Source of the DNA: Diabrotica undecimpunctata
Taxonomy: Eukaryota > Arthropoda > Insecta > Coleoptera > Chrysomelidae
NCBI RefSeq assembly: GCF_040954645.1
Contig: NC_092807.1
Span: forward strand, 79,816,017 to 79,880,016
Direction: 5' to 3'
DNA: 64,000 nt
Shown: positions 22,161-32,239 of the stretch, one piece after another
How the letters are laid out: each line of letters starts with the position of its first letter
Position numbering within the stretch: position 1 is the first letter of the stretch
Notes under the pieces: generated by a model
Seen by the model: only the letters and a program-made list of their open reading frames with translations
Databases searched by the model: none
Told to the model about the DNA's origin: nothing
Translations under genes and position numbers: made by a program

Positions 22161-23340
22161 CATGAATAATTTTCTTTTAGATTCCTCTGACTGATTCGTC
22201 AGTCACTCCCAGTATACGTTAATCCCAATCAACAACACCGTTGGAATCTTCTTTTATAACGAAATCAATCTCAAAATTTCTAACGACAAATGGACCATTT
22301 TTGTATATAAAGACATGCAACCACTCAGAGATGTTATCGACAAAAATGACAGAAACTTTGAAAAATTATTGGATACAATTGAAGAAGATGTACCTTAAAT
22401 GCTGGCATTCAAATTTGAAGTCCAAACTCACATAAGTCTCCTCAAACAAATCTCGGGTTCTGTTAATCTTAAATATACAGAAACAATGGCTGATACGAAA
22501 CAATACACATTCCGAGAGAAACGTGGGCTTATGAACAGAATAGGTCCGATATGAAAATCAATTACAGGTAATTTAGACTCGTCAGATGGCGAATATTTCA
22601 ATGAATGTATAAATAAGATAAGATAAGATACGTATGAAAATACCCGCATATCCAGAATACCTACTGAAAAATTAAATATCGGTTACCACTTCAACTCCAC
22701 AATCCGAAAACTAAAAGTAGATGAGAAAACATTCAACCATGATACTAAAGAAATTCGAGGGTCAATAATAAATTATCAATTTATTATTGACTCTCGATTG
22801 ATTGATCAACTTTATTTCATAAACTATCAATTTTAAATTGTTATGCTTAACTTGTATGAATTACTAACGAAAAGCTCTTTATTTATCGAAGACTCTTTAA
22901 ATGATATTGTAAATGCCATAACCTTTGCTAGATTAGAAATATACTACAACTCAATCACCACCCCCTTTAATTTCAACATGAACCTTTGGCTCATAACAGT
23001 TTCGGACCCACTACATATTACCATTAAATACGAGCCCACAGTCGTCAAATCAGAGATCATCTTGCGATGCCTTTATTGGTAGTATAAAAGTACACTCCTA
23101 AAAATTGATTGAAGTTCACGACAATGTTACTTACAGAAGTTACCCAGTCCAAATAACATTCAATTTCTGCAATCACTCTCCAGATAAGATCCGTCTTCTC
23201 ATATTAAAACCACTAAAGCTTAGCAAGAACAATACTAAAAACCTTAAGATAGCCCATCACAAACTCAGTATTCTTAAGAACTCCACAAACTAATTAATGA
23301 ACTATTCGTCAAAAACATCTGAAGTGGTTCACGATCTCAA
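22161..23340 (+). pseudogene. Errantivirus-like Env remains
   Basis: Env of errantiviruses is a membrane fusion glycoprotein related to baculovirus F proteins. Here only scattered frames remain: a piece around 22241-22435, a block near 22500-22640 that resembles the region around the family's cleavage site and fusion segment, the frame 22843-23082 (ELLTKSSLFIEDSLNDIVNA) and 23105-23293. Frames are broken by many stops and by a 14-bp-stem hairpin at 22761-22791. The assignment rests on position after integrase and on these blocks. No functional protein is encoded. Confidence 0.6.
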
Positions 23341-23615
23341 CATTAGTCACCATTGTGACTTTTGTTCTTCTTTACATAACATATAAATGAAGATCTAAGA
23401 GAATATAATATTATAAGATAGAAATTGGCAATACTAAGGACAATGACCATCCACATTCTCCACCAAGACACGCAGAGACAGCCATCGCTAGGAATGGGAA
23501 GATCTTTCCAAAACGAAGACCCAGTATCTACCTTAGCGACTCCATAGACGAAGAAGTGCAGATCCAACCAAATACCAACTAATAGACAGTCAAAAAGTTG
23601 CTGTCACGCACCAAC

Positions 23616-23855
23616 TTTCATCTAAAAGAGGGAGATTTTATATGCATTGTACCAACCAACTTTGACAACGATTTGTGACTTTTAACAACGATTTCCAGGG
23701 TATCAGGTTTCAAGTTCCCACTACCAAAGCTGACCAAAGGTTTTTACACGTTCCCACTGAGTCAGCTGTCACCAATATTATTTCATTATCATTTAATTTG
23801 TAGCGCGTTACTTTGCTCTTTGTATTTTCAAAACATTAATAAGTTACAAAAATAG
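23616..23855 (+). repeat. Candidate polypurine tract and 3' LTR remnant
   Basis: AAAAGAGGGAGA at about 23623-23634 is a plausible plus-strand primer just after the env region. The following 220 bp include TTTGACAACGATTTG and TTTTAACAACGATTTCC, a repeated word often seen in such LTRs, and TGTAGCGCGTTAC. There is no upstream copy to confirm LTR limits, so the end is arbitrary. Confidence 0.45.
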
Positions 23856-23894
23856 CCTCGTTAATGTTAATTCCCTTTTACATTATCGCACTGG

Positions 23895-24235
23895 GAATAT
23901 CCACCCTGATGCTTGGAGATTATGTGACAGGTTTGAAAGAAATATTAATTTGGAATTTAAAATCACTTTTGCTGATATTGCATGTAAACACACAAAGTTT
24001 ATTAAACAAAATAGATCAGCTTAATATTTTTTTGAAAAATAAAAGATACAATATATTATGTTTCTCTGAACAATGGCTCAGAGAAAATAAATTAACAACA
24101 TTAAAGCTTGATGGGTATTTTTTGTCAATTTTTATTGTCGGAAGGTATGGGAACATGGATGTGTTTTTTAGCGATAATAAAATTTCTATACGACCAATTT
24201 GTTTAAATGATATATCATGTGAATATGAAGTGGGT
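23895..24235 (+). mobile_element. LINE endonuclease fragment
   Basis: The plus-strand frame 23864-24304 contains LLILHVNTQSLLNKIDQL, YNILCFSEQWLRENKL (metal-binding Glu region) and a further 50 residues of endonuclease-like sequence before it runs into a palindromic DNA-transposon end at about 24236. It is likely CR1/Jockey-type by its NTQSL start motif. No RT follows. Confidence 0.6.
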
Positions 24236-24253
24236 GATCGACGTGCGAGCCAT

Positions 24254-24749
24254 AATACCGCGGTTTTAAGAAGGACGGTTTTACTCGTGGCTCGTTGGTG
24301 CTGATCGACTAGCGAGCAAAACAGTCAATGTCCACCGTCCACAGCTAACATGTCGTGTTCAACTGAAAGTGAAGTTTTATGTTACTTCGCTATAGCATAT
24401 TACGAAATTATAAAAAAAAGCGGAGACGCCCTAGATGTTGGGTATTTAAAAGTTTAACAAATGCAGTAAGTCGAGTTGTTTTGTTTTTGTATTCTGGCGA
24501 TGTACATTTCCATAAACAAACACAGTCTCGTAAACAATATATAAATTCTAATAAAAAGTCGTGGCTGAGAGTTCGCATATCCATGATTAAAAACTGATTT
24601 TTTCACTTCAACGGTCGCTGAAAACTGCCGGTTTTGCTCGCCAGTAGTGATACACGCGCGATTTTAAATGACGAGCCAAGTAAAAAATAAAACAAACTGA
24701 CGAGCCACAACCACAAGCCAGGCTCGTCGGTATATAAAACCGCGGTATT
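24254..24749. mobile_element. Small inverted-repeat element, possibly Harbinger-like
   Basis: Bounded by a perfect 15-bp inverted pair, AATACCGCGGTTTTA at 24254-24268 and its complement at 24735-24749. Inside lies a second pair, CTAGCGAGCAAAAC (24309-24322) and GTTTTGCTCGCCAG (24631-24644), 13 of 14 paired. A Met at 24350 starts a short reading (MSCSTESEVLCYF), and another frame has KKRRRPRCWVF, which recalls the first residues of PIF/Harbinger transposases. The word GACGAGCC recurs in and just beyond the element. It may be one decayed element inside another. Confidence 0.5.
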
Positions 24750-24799
24750 GCAGTGATACACTGGCGAGCTTTACCGACGAGCCACAAAACAAAACTGGA

Positions 24800-25220
24800 G
24801 AACTCTTAAATTATACTACGTATTACACTACACTTCGAAGGAGCCCTTTTTGTACGTTGCAACAAAAAGCAAATTGTCTAGTATCTAAATTACACACAAA
24901 GAAGTTTATTGATAATAAAAAAGCAAGAGAGCTCAAAATATATAATTCTATTGCTCCACGTTTTTATGCTCTACCTAAAATACATTAATTTGTCTATGAG
25001 ACCAATAGTTTCATCTTTATGTCCTTCTAATGGACCAATAGCACAACTCCTTACTGACATCTTAACTAATGTTTATAATTTAAACAACAATATTAACATT
25101 AAAGATTCATTTGACTTTAGTTTCATTAATAATTTTCAACTACCACAAAACTATGTTTATTCCCCAAATATGCTACATGGGATGTTTTTTCTAATACTGT
25201 TAATATCAATAACTTAAATT
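24800..25220 (+). mobile_element. Penelope-like element RT fragment
   Basis: Two frames together give the Penelope-type RT signature: YNSIAPRFYALPKIH at about 24948-24990, then INLSMRPIVSSL and a region with LLTDILTNVYN and FINNFQLPQNYV. The order and spacing match Penelope-like retroelements, not LINEs. It directly precedes a perfect inverted repeat (25224-25391) that carries the Penelope-type terminal word ACTTCGGAAATCGTTC. Confidence 0.7.
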
Positions 25221-25223
25221 CAT

Positions 25224-25391
25224 TTAATTTATATTTAAATGGGAATAAGCCACATTAAAGGTTAAAATACGTTTATTGACGTTTCAATTTCCACTTCGGA
25301 AATCGTTCAGAAAAAGAAAAGTGGAAATTGAAACGTCAATAAACGTATTTTAACCTTTAATGTGGCTTATTCCCATTTAAATATAAATTAA
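25224..25391. repeat. Perfect 73-bp inverted repeat with 22-bp spacer
   Basis: Arms at 25224-25296 and 25319-25391 are exact reverse complements; the spacer is 25297-25318. The arm contains GACGTTTCAATTTCCACTT, running into CGGAAATCGTTC in the spacer. A diverged single-orientation copy of this word lies at 54492-54530. Its identity to Penelope-like element ends is from memory. Confidence 0.95.
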
Positions 25392-25439
25392 TTTAAAATG
25401 CCACAAGAAAAATAGCTTCAGAACAATATTAAATTCATT

Positions 25440-28260
25440 TTTTGCGAAATCTCTGAACATTGTATCCAACAATCAGAACACCTTTAGACTGTAATAAACG
25501 AGACCCCAAATGATGAATAAATAATCATTATGGGTGATTTTAACGCCCGTGTTGGCAATCATATAGTTCCAGAAATAAAACAGCGATATAATAAAAATAT
25601 CACAAATGAAAACGGAGACCTTCTAACGGACCTCTGCAGTATAAACGAAATACGTATTATTAATACATTTTTTCCTCACAAAGAGCAAAACAAATACACT
25701 ACTTTTGAAAACAATAAAAGACAAAGATCTATGATAGGGTCTTTAGATCTTAGATGTAAGAGCACCAATATCAGCAGAAATAGGAAGCGATCATAAATTG
25801 GTATAGTGCAAAATCCGAATGAAAACAAATTTATATGATAACAAAACACCACTACAAAGATAAAAGTTGAAAGCTTACAAGACGACGCCACAAGATAAGT
25901 ATTTCAAAAAAGAATAACCGAAAAAAAGTAGAAACACATATTTCACAGAAAGTGATGGAGCCGAAGAAAGCTGGGCAAAAATTAAGTCTAATATCTTAGC
26001 CTCGGCCAAGGAAGTTCTTAGTGGAAGAAATATAAATAAAAATAAATAATTTCCAAGGCGAAGAACTCCATGGTTTTGTACATAAGTTAAGGAAAAATGT
26101 AAAGAAAAGAAAAAAGTTTACCTGAAATACATGTTAACCAAAACACAAGAGGCATACCATAATTACAAGACATTCAGAAAAGAAACACATGCATGAAAGA
26201 AAATATGGCGCTTCATAAGGGGTCAAAGAACGTAGGTAAAGAAACTAATAGAACCAAAATATATAGAAAATTATACGTGGATTGACTACCTAAAAATGCT
26301 CTATGCAGAGGAATAACAAACGATGCTAGAACCGGAAACACCAGAAATGACCACAAATGAACAACATACTATAAACGCAATATAAAAATACAGGACAAAT
26401 GGAGAACGAGCGAACTAATTCTACTATTCAAAAAAGGAGATAAAAACAACCAGACAACTACAGAGGTATAAACTTGTTAAATACTACGCTCAAATTTACA
26501 ACTAAAATTTTACAAGTGCTAATAAATCAGAGGATAAGTTTAGCAGATGAACAATAGGGTTTTCGTAGTAGAAGAAAATAATGGAAGAGGATACAGAATG
26601 GAAAACACAGAAATAAAAATACTCTGTTGCGCAGACAACGCAATATTGATAGATCAAGATGAAGATAGTCTGCAAAGACTGGTCCACAGATTTAAAATAA
26701 GAGTAAAAGAATTTACTATGACAATTTCATCTCAGAAAATTAAAACAATAGTTGCCAGCAAAGAAACCAGATATAAAATAGAAATTGATGGCATTAGTAT
26801 TAAACAAGTAATGGAAATAAAATACCTGAGAATTACACTGTCTAACTATGAGGACCTAGACAAAGAAGTGAGAGATCAAGTACAAAAAGCAAATAGATTG
26901 GCAGGATGCCTTAATAGCACTATAATATGGCGAAACAGATACATTAACACTGAGATGAAGTCAAGAATTTATAAACCCAGTGTAAGACCAATATTGACAT
27001 ATGCCTCAGAAACAAGACCCGACATAGCCTCAACGCAAAGGCTACCGAAAACGGCAGAAATGAGAGTACTGAGAAGACTTACTTACTTAATCAGTAGACC
27101 CATTTGTACCTTTCGGTGTTGGGCCGTTTAAAATACAATTCATTACATTACACTATTTGACAGTCTTCTGAGGTGTCCTAGCTCTTAACGAACTTTCTCC
27201 ATTCCTTCCTATTGGATGCCATCTGTGTTGCTTCCTGCCAAGTCTTACCCTTACTCTGTAGTATCTGCGAGATGTCACTGTTCAATTCTTTAATGGGTCT
27301 TCCTCTTCTGTTCTTCCCTATTGGTTTGGCGTCCCACACTCTTTTAAGTTGTCTATTATTGTCCATCCGGGTTAGATGTCCGAACCATGCCAATTTTTTC
27401 TCTTTGATTGACTCGAGTATCGGTTTGATTTTGAGTCTTTCTCTTATTTCTTCATTTCTGATTCTATCAGTTCTTTTTACTCCTATCGTTCTTCTGAGGT
27501 ATTTCATCTCCGCTGCCTGAATTCTGCTCTGATGTCTTTTGTTTAATATCTAATTTTCTGCTCCATATGTCACTGTAGGTCTATATATTGTTTTGTATAT
27601 TGTCATCTTGGTCTTTGTTGATATTTCTTTGTTATTAAAGAATCCTCTATTTAGTGCTTGGAATAGTTTTCCTGTGTTTTCCAATCTGTTGTTAAGATCA
27701 TCCTCGATGTCTCCTTTGTTGTTGATTACTGTTCCTAAGTATTTGTATGAATTTGTCTGTATTATTTTTTGTTGGTCTATCATTATTTCTATTTGATCTT
27801 CCGTCCCTTGTTTCCTTGATATTTTCATTATTTGAGTCTTCTCTTTGTTTACGTTTTAGTTGTATTTGCTTGCTTCTAGGTTCCATTTCTCTAAGTTGTA
27901 TTTCAGTTTTTCTGCAGTTTCCGCAATTAATACTATGTCGTCTGCAAATATACACATCTCAGCATTTATCATTTGCATTCTGAGTACTGAGAAGAATTAC
28001 AGAAAATATTCTAAGAGATCAAAAGAGAAGTGAAAACCTTGGAAGAAAATGTAACGTACAGTGTATACATGAATGGACAAAACATAGAAAAAAAGAAGAA
28101 TGGAATAACCACATAAGCAGAATGAAGGAGATCCGTAACATCAAAATAGGAAGGAATAAGTCCTCAATCGAGTGACAACCTTCCACAGAGGTATTAATCT
28201 GCCAATGAAAAGCAGAAGAGGAAGAAGAAGAACAAGAAGAAGACGACTATCACCTAAATT
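25440..28260 (+). pseudogene. RTE-like LINE relic, split by another LINE
   Basis: A degenerate endonuclease/RT on the plus strand. The endonuclease is seen at 25530-25700: MGDFNARVGNHIVPEI, NENGDLLTDLCSINEIRI and NTFFPHKEQNKYT. Broken linker and RT blocks follow (DNYRGINLLNTTLKF near 26455), then the frame 26547-27131 with GRGYRMENTEIKILCCADN (YADD degraded to CADN), EIKYLRITLSN and SVRPILTYASET. The reading resumes after the insertion at 27982 (LSTEKNYRKYSKRSK in one frame, HEWTKHRKKEEWNNHISRMK in another). A glutamate/arginine-rich low-complexity stretch lies at 28205-28250. Confidence 0.75.
27078..27981 (-). mobile_element. 5'-truncated RTE-like LINE with 14-bp target duplication
   Basis: Inserted in the relic above. 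The duplication GAGTACTGAGAAGA is perfect at 27064-27077 and 27982-27995. On the minus strand it encodes the RT end: FADDIVLIAE near 27945, then 27828-27550 (NSYKYLGTVINNKGDIEDDL, TIYKTIYRPTVTYGAEN) and 27507-27178 (IRNEEIRERL, WFGHLTRMDNN, a terminal block ending EWRKFVKS-stop). Two short breaks separate the frames. The 3' tail is AAGTAAGTAAG, a tetranucleotide repeat in place of poly(A). Confidence 0.9.
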
Positions 28261-29524
28261 AATAACATCGAGTTAAAATCTGTGGAGAGGGCAAGACGTG
28301 ACTAAAAACGACCTCACTTCGGCCATATTGTTATGATCGTTTTGACAGATTCGTTTGTTGTTTTTCGAATATTTTTAGTTTTATAATACTTTTATACAGA
28401 CTGTAATATTATATTGTGATAGTGCATAATAATGGTTTCTTCTTCTCAACGTAGTTGCAGTAACAGAACCAATGTTAATAAAAAAATCTTCAGAAATAAC
28501 GTTCCACAGGTTAGTATACAAATATGTAAACAAAGTAGTGGCCCGTACTTCAGAGAATAAATTAATAGTATTCATAAAAAATCTTACATTAACTTAGAAA
28601 AGTTTCTCGATTAATTTTTCAGTCATTATTGAATATTTTTAGAAGTTTTCAAAATAGCAATTAAAACATCCACTTCCAATAAAATATAAGTAATGAATAC
28701 ACAGAATATAAAGATACTAATAAACAATTTTTAAGCTGTTAACAGTATTTCCAGTAGTTCCATTGTGATATTCGGCAGATATTCAATTTTGTTTTTTTAA
28801 TAATATCTTTTCTAACATTGTTAATTAAAATAAATTTTTAACTGTCAGTTAATTTGTAGTTACTAAATATATAAGTTGTAAAACGAACGTATTTCTTTTA
28901 TTTCATTCCGTATATTCATTTTACCCTTTAAAATATTATTTATATTATTATTTCTTTCAGATACAACTTGTTATTTGACTGTATTGATTTATCTTTATGT
29001 ATAATATATCGTGTTTTTAGTATTTACTGCGGGATTTAATAACTCATAGTTTATTAAAAATGTATTGCACCTGTTTAGATTATGATTAAATCTTCTGAAT
29101 AACTAGTCATATTTGTATATTAGTTTTAATATTATTGAGTCTAGCCCTGATCCCACCGCCATATTGGTATGAACGTTAGCCACACCTACTGACGCCGTTT
29201 TTAATACACACGTTAATATGCTCATAGCTTCTCCATATATTCTAACTCGATGATTAATACAAATACTGAAGGTTATTGACAATATAAAAATATTAACAAA
29301 AAACATAAAAACTATTTCATCTTTATATTCAAAAACTACCTATAGATAAATTAAATAAGACAAATGTAGTATATTGGTTGTTCTTAGTGTGAAGCTGTGT
29401 ATTATTTCAAATCAAATCAAATCGTATTATTTCCCACAAGAGTGATTGTAGAATAAAAAAAACATCTTGTGCTTTGGCGGAGCATGTAATTGACAAAGTC
29501 CATATTATAGATTTTGATAACATT
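28261..29524. other. No gene seen
   Basis: AT-rich. Two similar words, CCATATTGTTATGATCGTT near 28323 and CCATATTGGTATGAACGTT near 29158, are direct repeats about 835 bp apart, possibly the edges of an unrecognised element. Nothing else is supportable. Confidence 0.4.
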
Positions 29525-29796
29525 AAAGTTTTGTGGAGTGTTGTCTGAGCCGCCGACGAGTGAACATCGTAAGCGTTCAGCATCGAATATATCGTTTAAA
29601 AACTTGTGTAGTGTGCCCGATGTGGTATTTGTACGATAAGAACAATTAATACCTTTTTATCAGAAAGTGATTTAAAACTTTATCATATAAAAACAGTTAA
29701 TACAAATAATTTGCCGGCCCTATAGGCCAGACATTGAGTTTATTAAAAATTAAATTGTCAGTTAACACCAACAATTGACGTGCAGCTTATGTGTAC

Positions 29797-29916
29797 ATGA
29801 GCAGCACAGGAAATACCATTAAACCAACTGTTCCTTCCACAACAATGTCACAACAAGATTCAACAATCCGCAACAAACAAGATACATCAAACAACAACAT
29901 TTCTACAATGTCATAT
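29797..29916 (+). pseudogene. I-like LINE copy 2, ORF1 first part
   Basis: Met at 29797 begins MSSTGNTIKPTVPSTTMSQQ and stays open for 40 codons to …STMSY, where the inverted-repeat transposon enters. The Ser/Thr/Asn/Gln-rich composition matches the N-terminus of the copy 1 ORF1. Joining at the 4-bp target site ATAT continues directly in frame into VTAAKTTPKTTYPKKEQAI at 37385. Confidence 0.85.
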
Positions 29917-29944
29917 CGTCGGGTTAGTGCTTATTTGTTCCATA
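29917..29944 (+). repeat. Left terminal inverted repeat
   Basis: Starts CGTCGGGTTAGTGCTT and ends TTGTTCCATA. It pairs with 37353-37380 with two mismatches. The ATAT before it is the target duplication. Confidence 0.93.
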
Positions 29945-30370
29945 CCACATTTTCTACTTTTTCGGGTTAGAAGTTGTAATGGAACATTGCCAACATAAGA
30001 ATGTATGTAATTTGGCCCTGATAACTCTAACAGCCAAGACTGTTCTGTAATACCTTTGTAACTTTGTGCCATATGATTATTTTATGGGTTATTTTAGTGC
30101 TTAAGTGTTCCATATGCAAAGGCCAATAGAAAGCCAGTATTCCACACGCGCATTCGATGCCTCGGTGCTTGTTTGTGTCATGCCAGTGTTATATGCAGTG
30201 AGTTGAGGTTAACGTGTCTTACTTCTTGTATGGTGGCGACTGGATGTGATAAATAAAAGTATAAAACGGATAACATAAAATAAAAGTATAACAGTGATTC
30301 AAGTTCTACTTCTTTTGATGGAAACAGACAAAATACAGAGAGTTCTACAAAAATAACATGGAAAATCCAG

Positions 30371-31906
30371 ATGCCCAAGCAAGCAACAAGAAGACTTCTA
30401 AAAAAAACAAGAAAGCGATTGAGAAATCCTGAGAACTGGACTGGAAATGTGAAAAAAGTTCAGCGAGAATATGTGCTTCAATATAAGCACGAAAAAGAAG
30501 TTGACCATACTCCAAGACAATGTCAATCCAAGTGTTAGCCAAAAAGACGCATTTTATTTAAAATTTGTAAAAAAAATTCACCAAAACGAAGGTATGTGAA
30601 AACAGAAAATATTTCGGACTGCCAGAAACAAAATTTGTTTCAATATTACCTTGAGGTTTTAAATAAGCAAATTAGAGTATGTAGGGAATAATTTTTTTTA
30701 ACTACTTTAAACATTAGTAAACAGAGAATTTATTATTTCTTTAAAAAACACTATAAGGATAACTCAGGGATTGCTCGGACTCCTTTGAAGGGAAAATACG
30801 TAAAGAAAGTCTTACCATTGGAAGCTGTAGATCGGGTACGAAAACATATTGAGCCATTCCCCCATATAGAGATTCATTACTGTCGATTAGATCGTGTTAG
30901 ATTGTATTTAGATCCGTGTCTCTCTATTGAAAAAATGTATCGACTATACCTAGAGAGTGACTTCAGTAATTTTTCTGTTAAATCACATAAGTATAGAGAA
31001 ATTTTTACAAGAGAATATAATTTGGTTTTTTTCTGCCAAAAAAGGATAGATGTGATATCTGCGAGAAATACAAATTAATTGAAAATAAAACTAAAGAAAA
31101 TAAAAAACAATATGATTTTCACATAAAAAATAAAATCGAAGGAAAAATAGAAAGAGACTTTGATAGAAACGCCTACAAATTTGACCAGTCTTCTGCTGTT
31201 TTATGCTTTGATATGCAAAATGTTTTTGCTCTACCAAAAGCTGAAGTGTCAAATTTTTTAAAAAAAAAAAAGTTTTCAGTATATAATTTAACTGTTCACT
31301 GCTTCACAGGTAAAATTACCTACTGTGCTCTATTGGATGAAGCCATTTCAGGCCGTTATGGTAATCACATTGGCAGTGCTCTTATAAAACTATTAAACAC
31401 AATTTCAGAAACAAATCCTAATGTAAATAAGATTATATTATGGTCGGATTCTTGTGACCCCAAAACCGCAATTCACACATGGCCTTAGCTATAAAGTATT
31501 TCTTACGTATCAATAATCGCATTAATACAGTTGAACAAAAATTTTCAGAGCCCGGACATAGTTTAATTCAAGAAATCGACTCTGGTCACAGTAAAATAGA
31601 AAAGTATTTAAAACATAGGACAATATACAGCCCTGTTTCACTCTTAAGACACCTTGTAAATATACCCCCGGCAAAGCAGCTCTCAAGGTGCTGCAACTAA
31701 AAAAAGAAGATTTTTTAAATTTTCAAACAGTAAGCCAAACTCTAAATTTTAAAGATCTGCCTTTTACTAAAGTTAAACAAATTAACTATAAAAAAGATGA
31801 CCCCTTACATATTAGTTTTAAATGCGATTTTAATAGAAATGACAATGTTACTTTTATTAGAATTAATAAACATAAGATACGCGGCTCTGCTAAAAAACAG
31901 AGCTAA
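30371..31906 (+). pseudogene. DUF7869-like putative transposase of the inverted-repeat transposon
   Basis: The only gene of the element. Met 30371 begins MPKQATRRLLKKTRKRLRNP, then ENWTGNVKKVQREYV and a CQSKC pair, a basic N-terminus characteristic of this insect family as I remember it. TAG at 30536-30538 breaks it. 30785-31020 reads RKHIEPFPHIEIHYCRLDR and IEKMYRLYLESDF, followed by a frameshift near 31030. Then CFDMQNVFALP (Asp at 31210), IILWSDSC (Asp at 31447), a frameshift in the QNRNS block near 31458, EQKFSEPGHSLIQEIDSGHS (Asp 31578) and KIE (Glu 31599), and a final frameshift near 31680 before the C-terminal piece ending at 31906. The Asp-Asp-Asp/Glu spacing suggests an RNase H-fold DDE/D enzyme; this is inference. 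Confidence 0.72.
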
Positions 31907-32239
31907 ACTACTTTTCCATGGTAAAGGTTATTACCGAAAAACCTACAGTCGACGCTAAAAAAAATAAAACATATCATGTCTATGTTTGCCTACATGCCCG
32001 AGTTTGACAAAATATTGTACAGAACAATATTTTCTACACTAAATAAATTTTTTTTTTTATTAAATTTGTAAATTTACAATCTGCTATTACAAGCTATTAG
32101 TAAATGTGAGTATTGCAAATACATGAGAGGAGAAATTATCCACTGATAACACTCCCAATACTAACACTAACAAATAAAATCAGTGTAGGATTATAATTTG
32201 AAACTAGAATTGAAATGGAAATTAAAATTAAAATTAAAA

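Larger units (their letters stand above)
15712..23855 (+). mobile_element. Old errantivirus-like Ty3/gypsy copy, split by two LINEs
   Basis: An env-bearing Ty3/gypsy element (errantivirus type) in advanced decay. In order: Gag C-terminal remains, a protease/RT region, RT and RNase H start, integrase, an Env-like region and a candidate polypurine tract with part of a 3' LTR. No 5' LTR was found, so the copy is 5'-truncated or its start is unrecognisable. It is interrupted at 16427-18987 and at 20588-21068 by LINE sequence. Nonsense codons and indels are frequent in every gene, so no product is expected. Confidence 0.8.

Noticed and set aside
25530..25796. Intact small endonuclease gene
   Set aside because: It is the start of a degenerate RTE-like polyprotein whose frame is lost immediately downstream.
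28323..29176. Element bounded by CCATATTG…TATGA…CGTT direct repeats
   Set aside because: Only about 16 of 19 bases agree and no coding or inverted ends support it.
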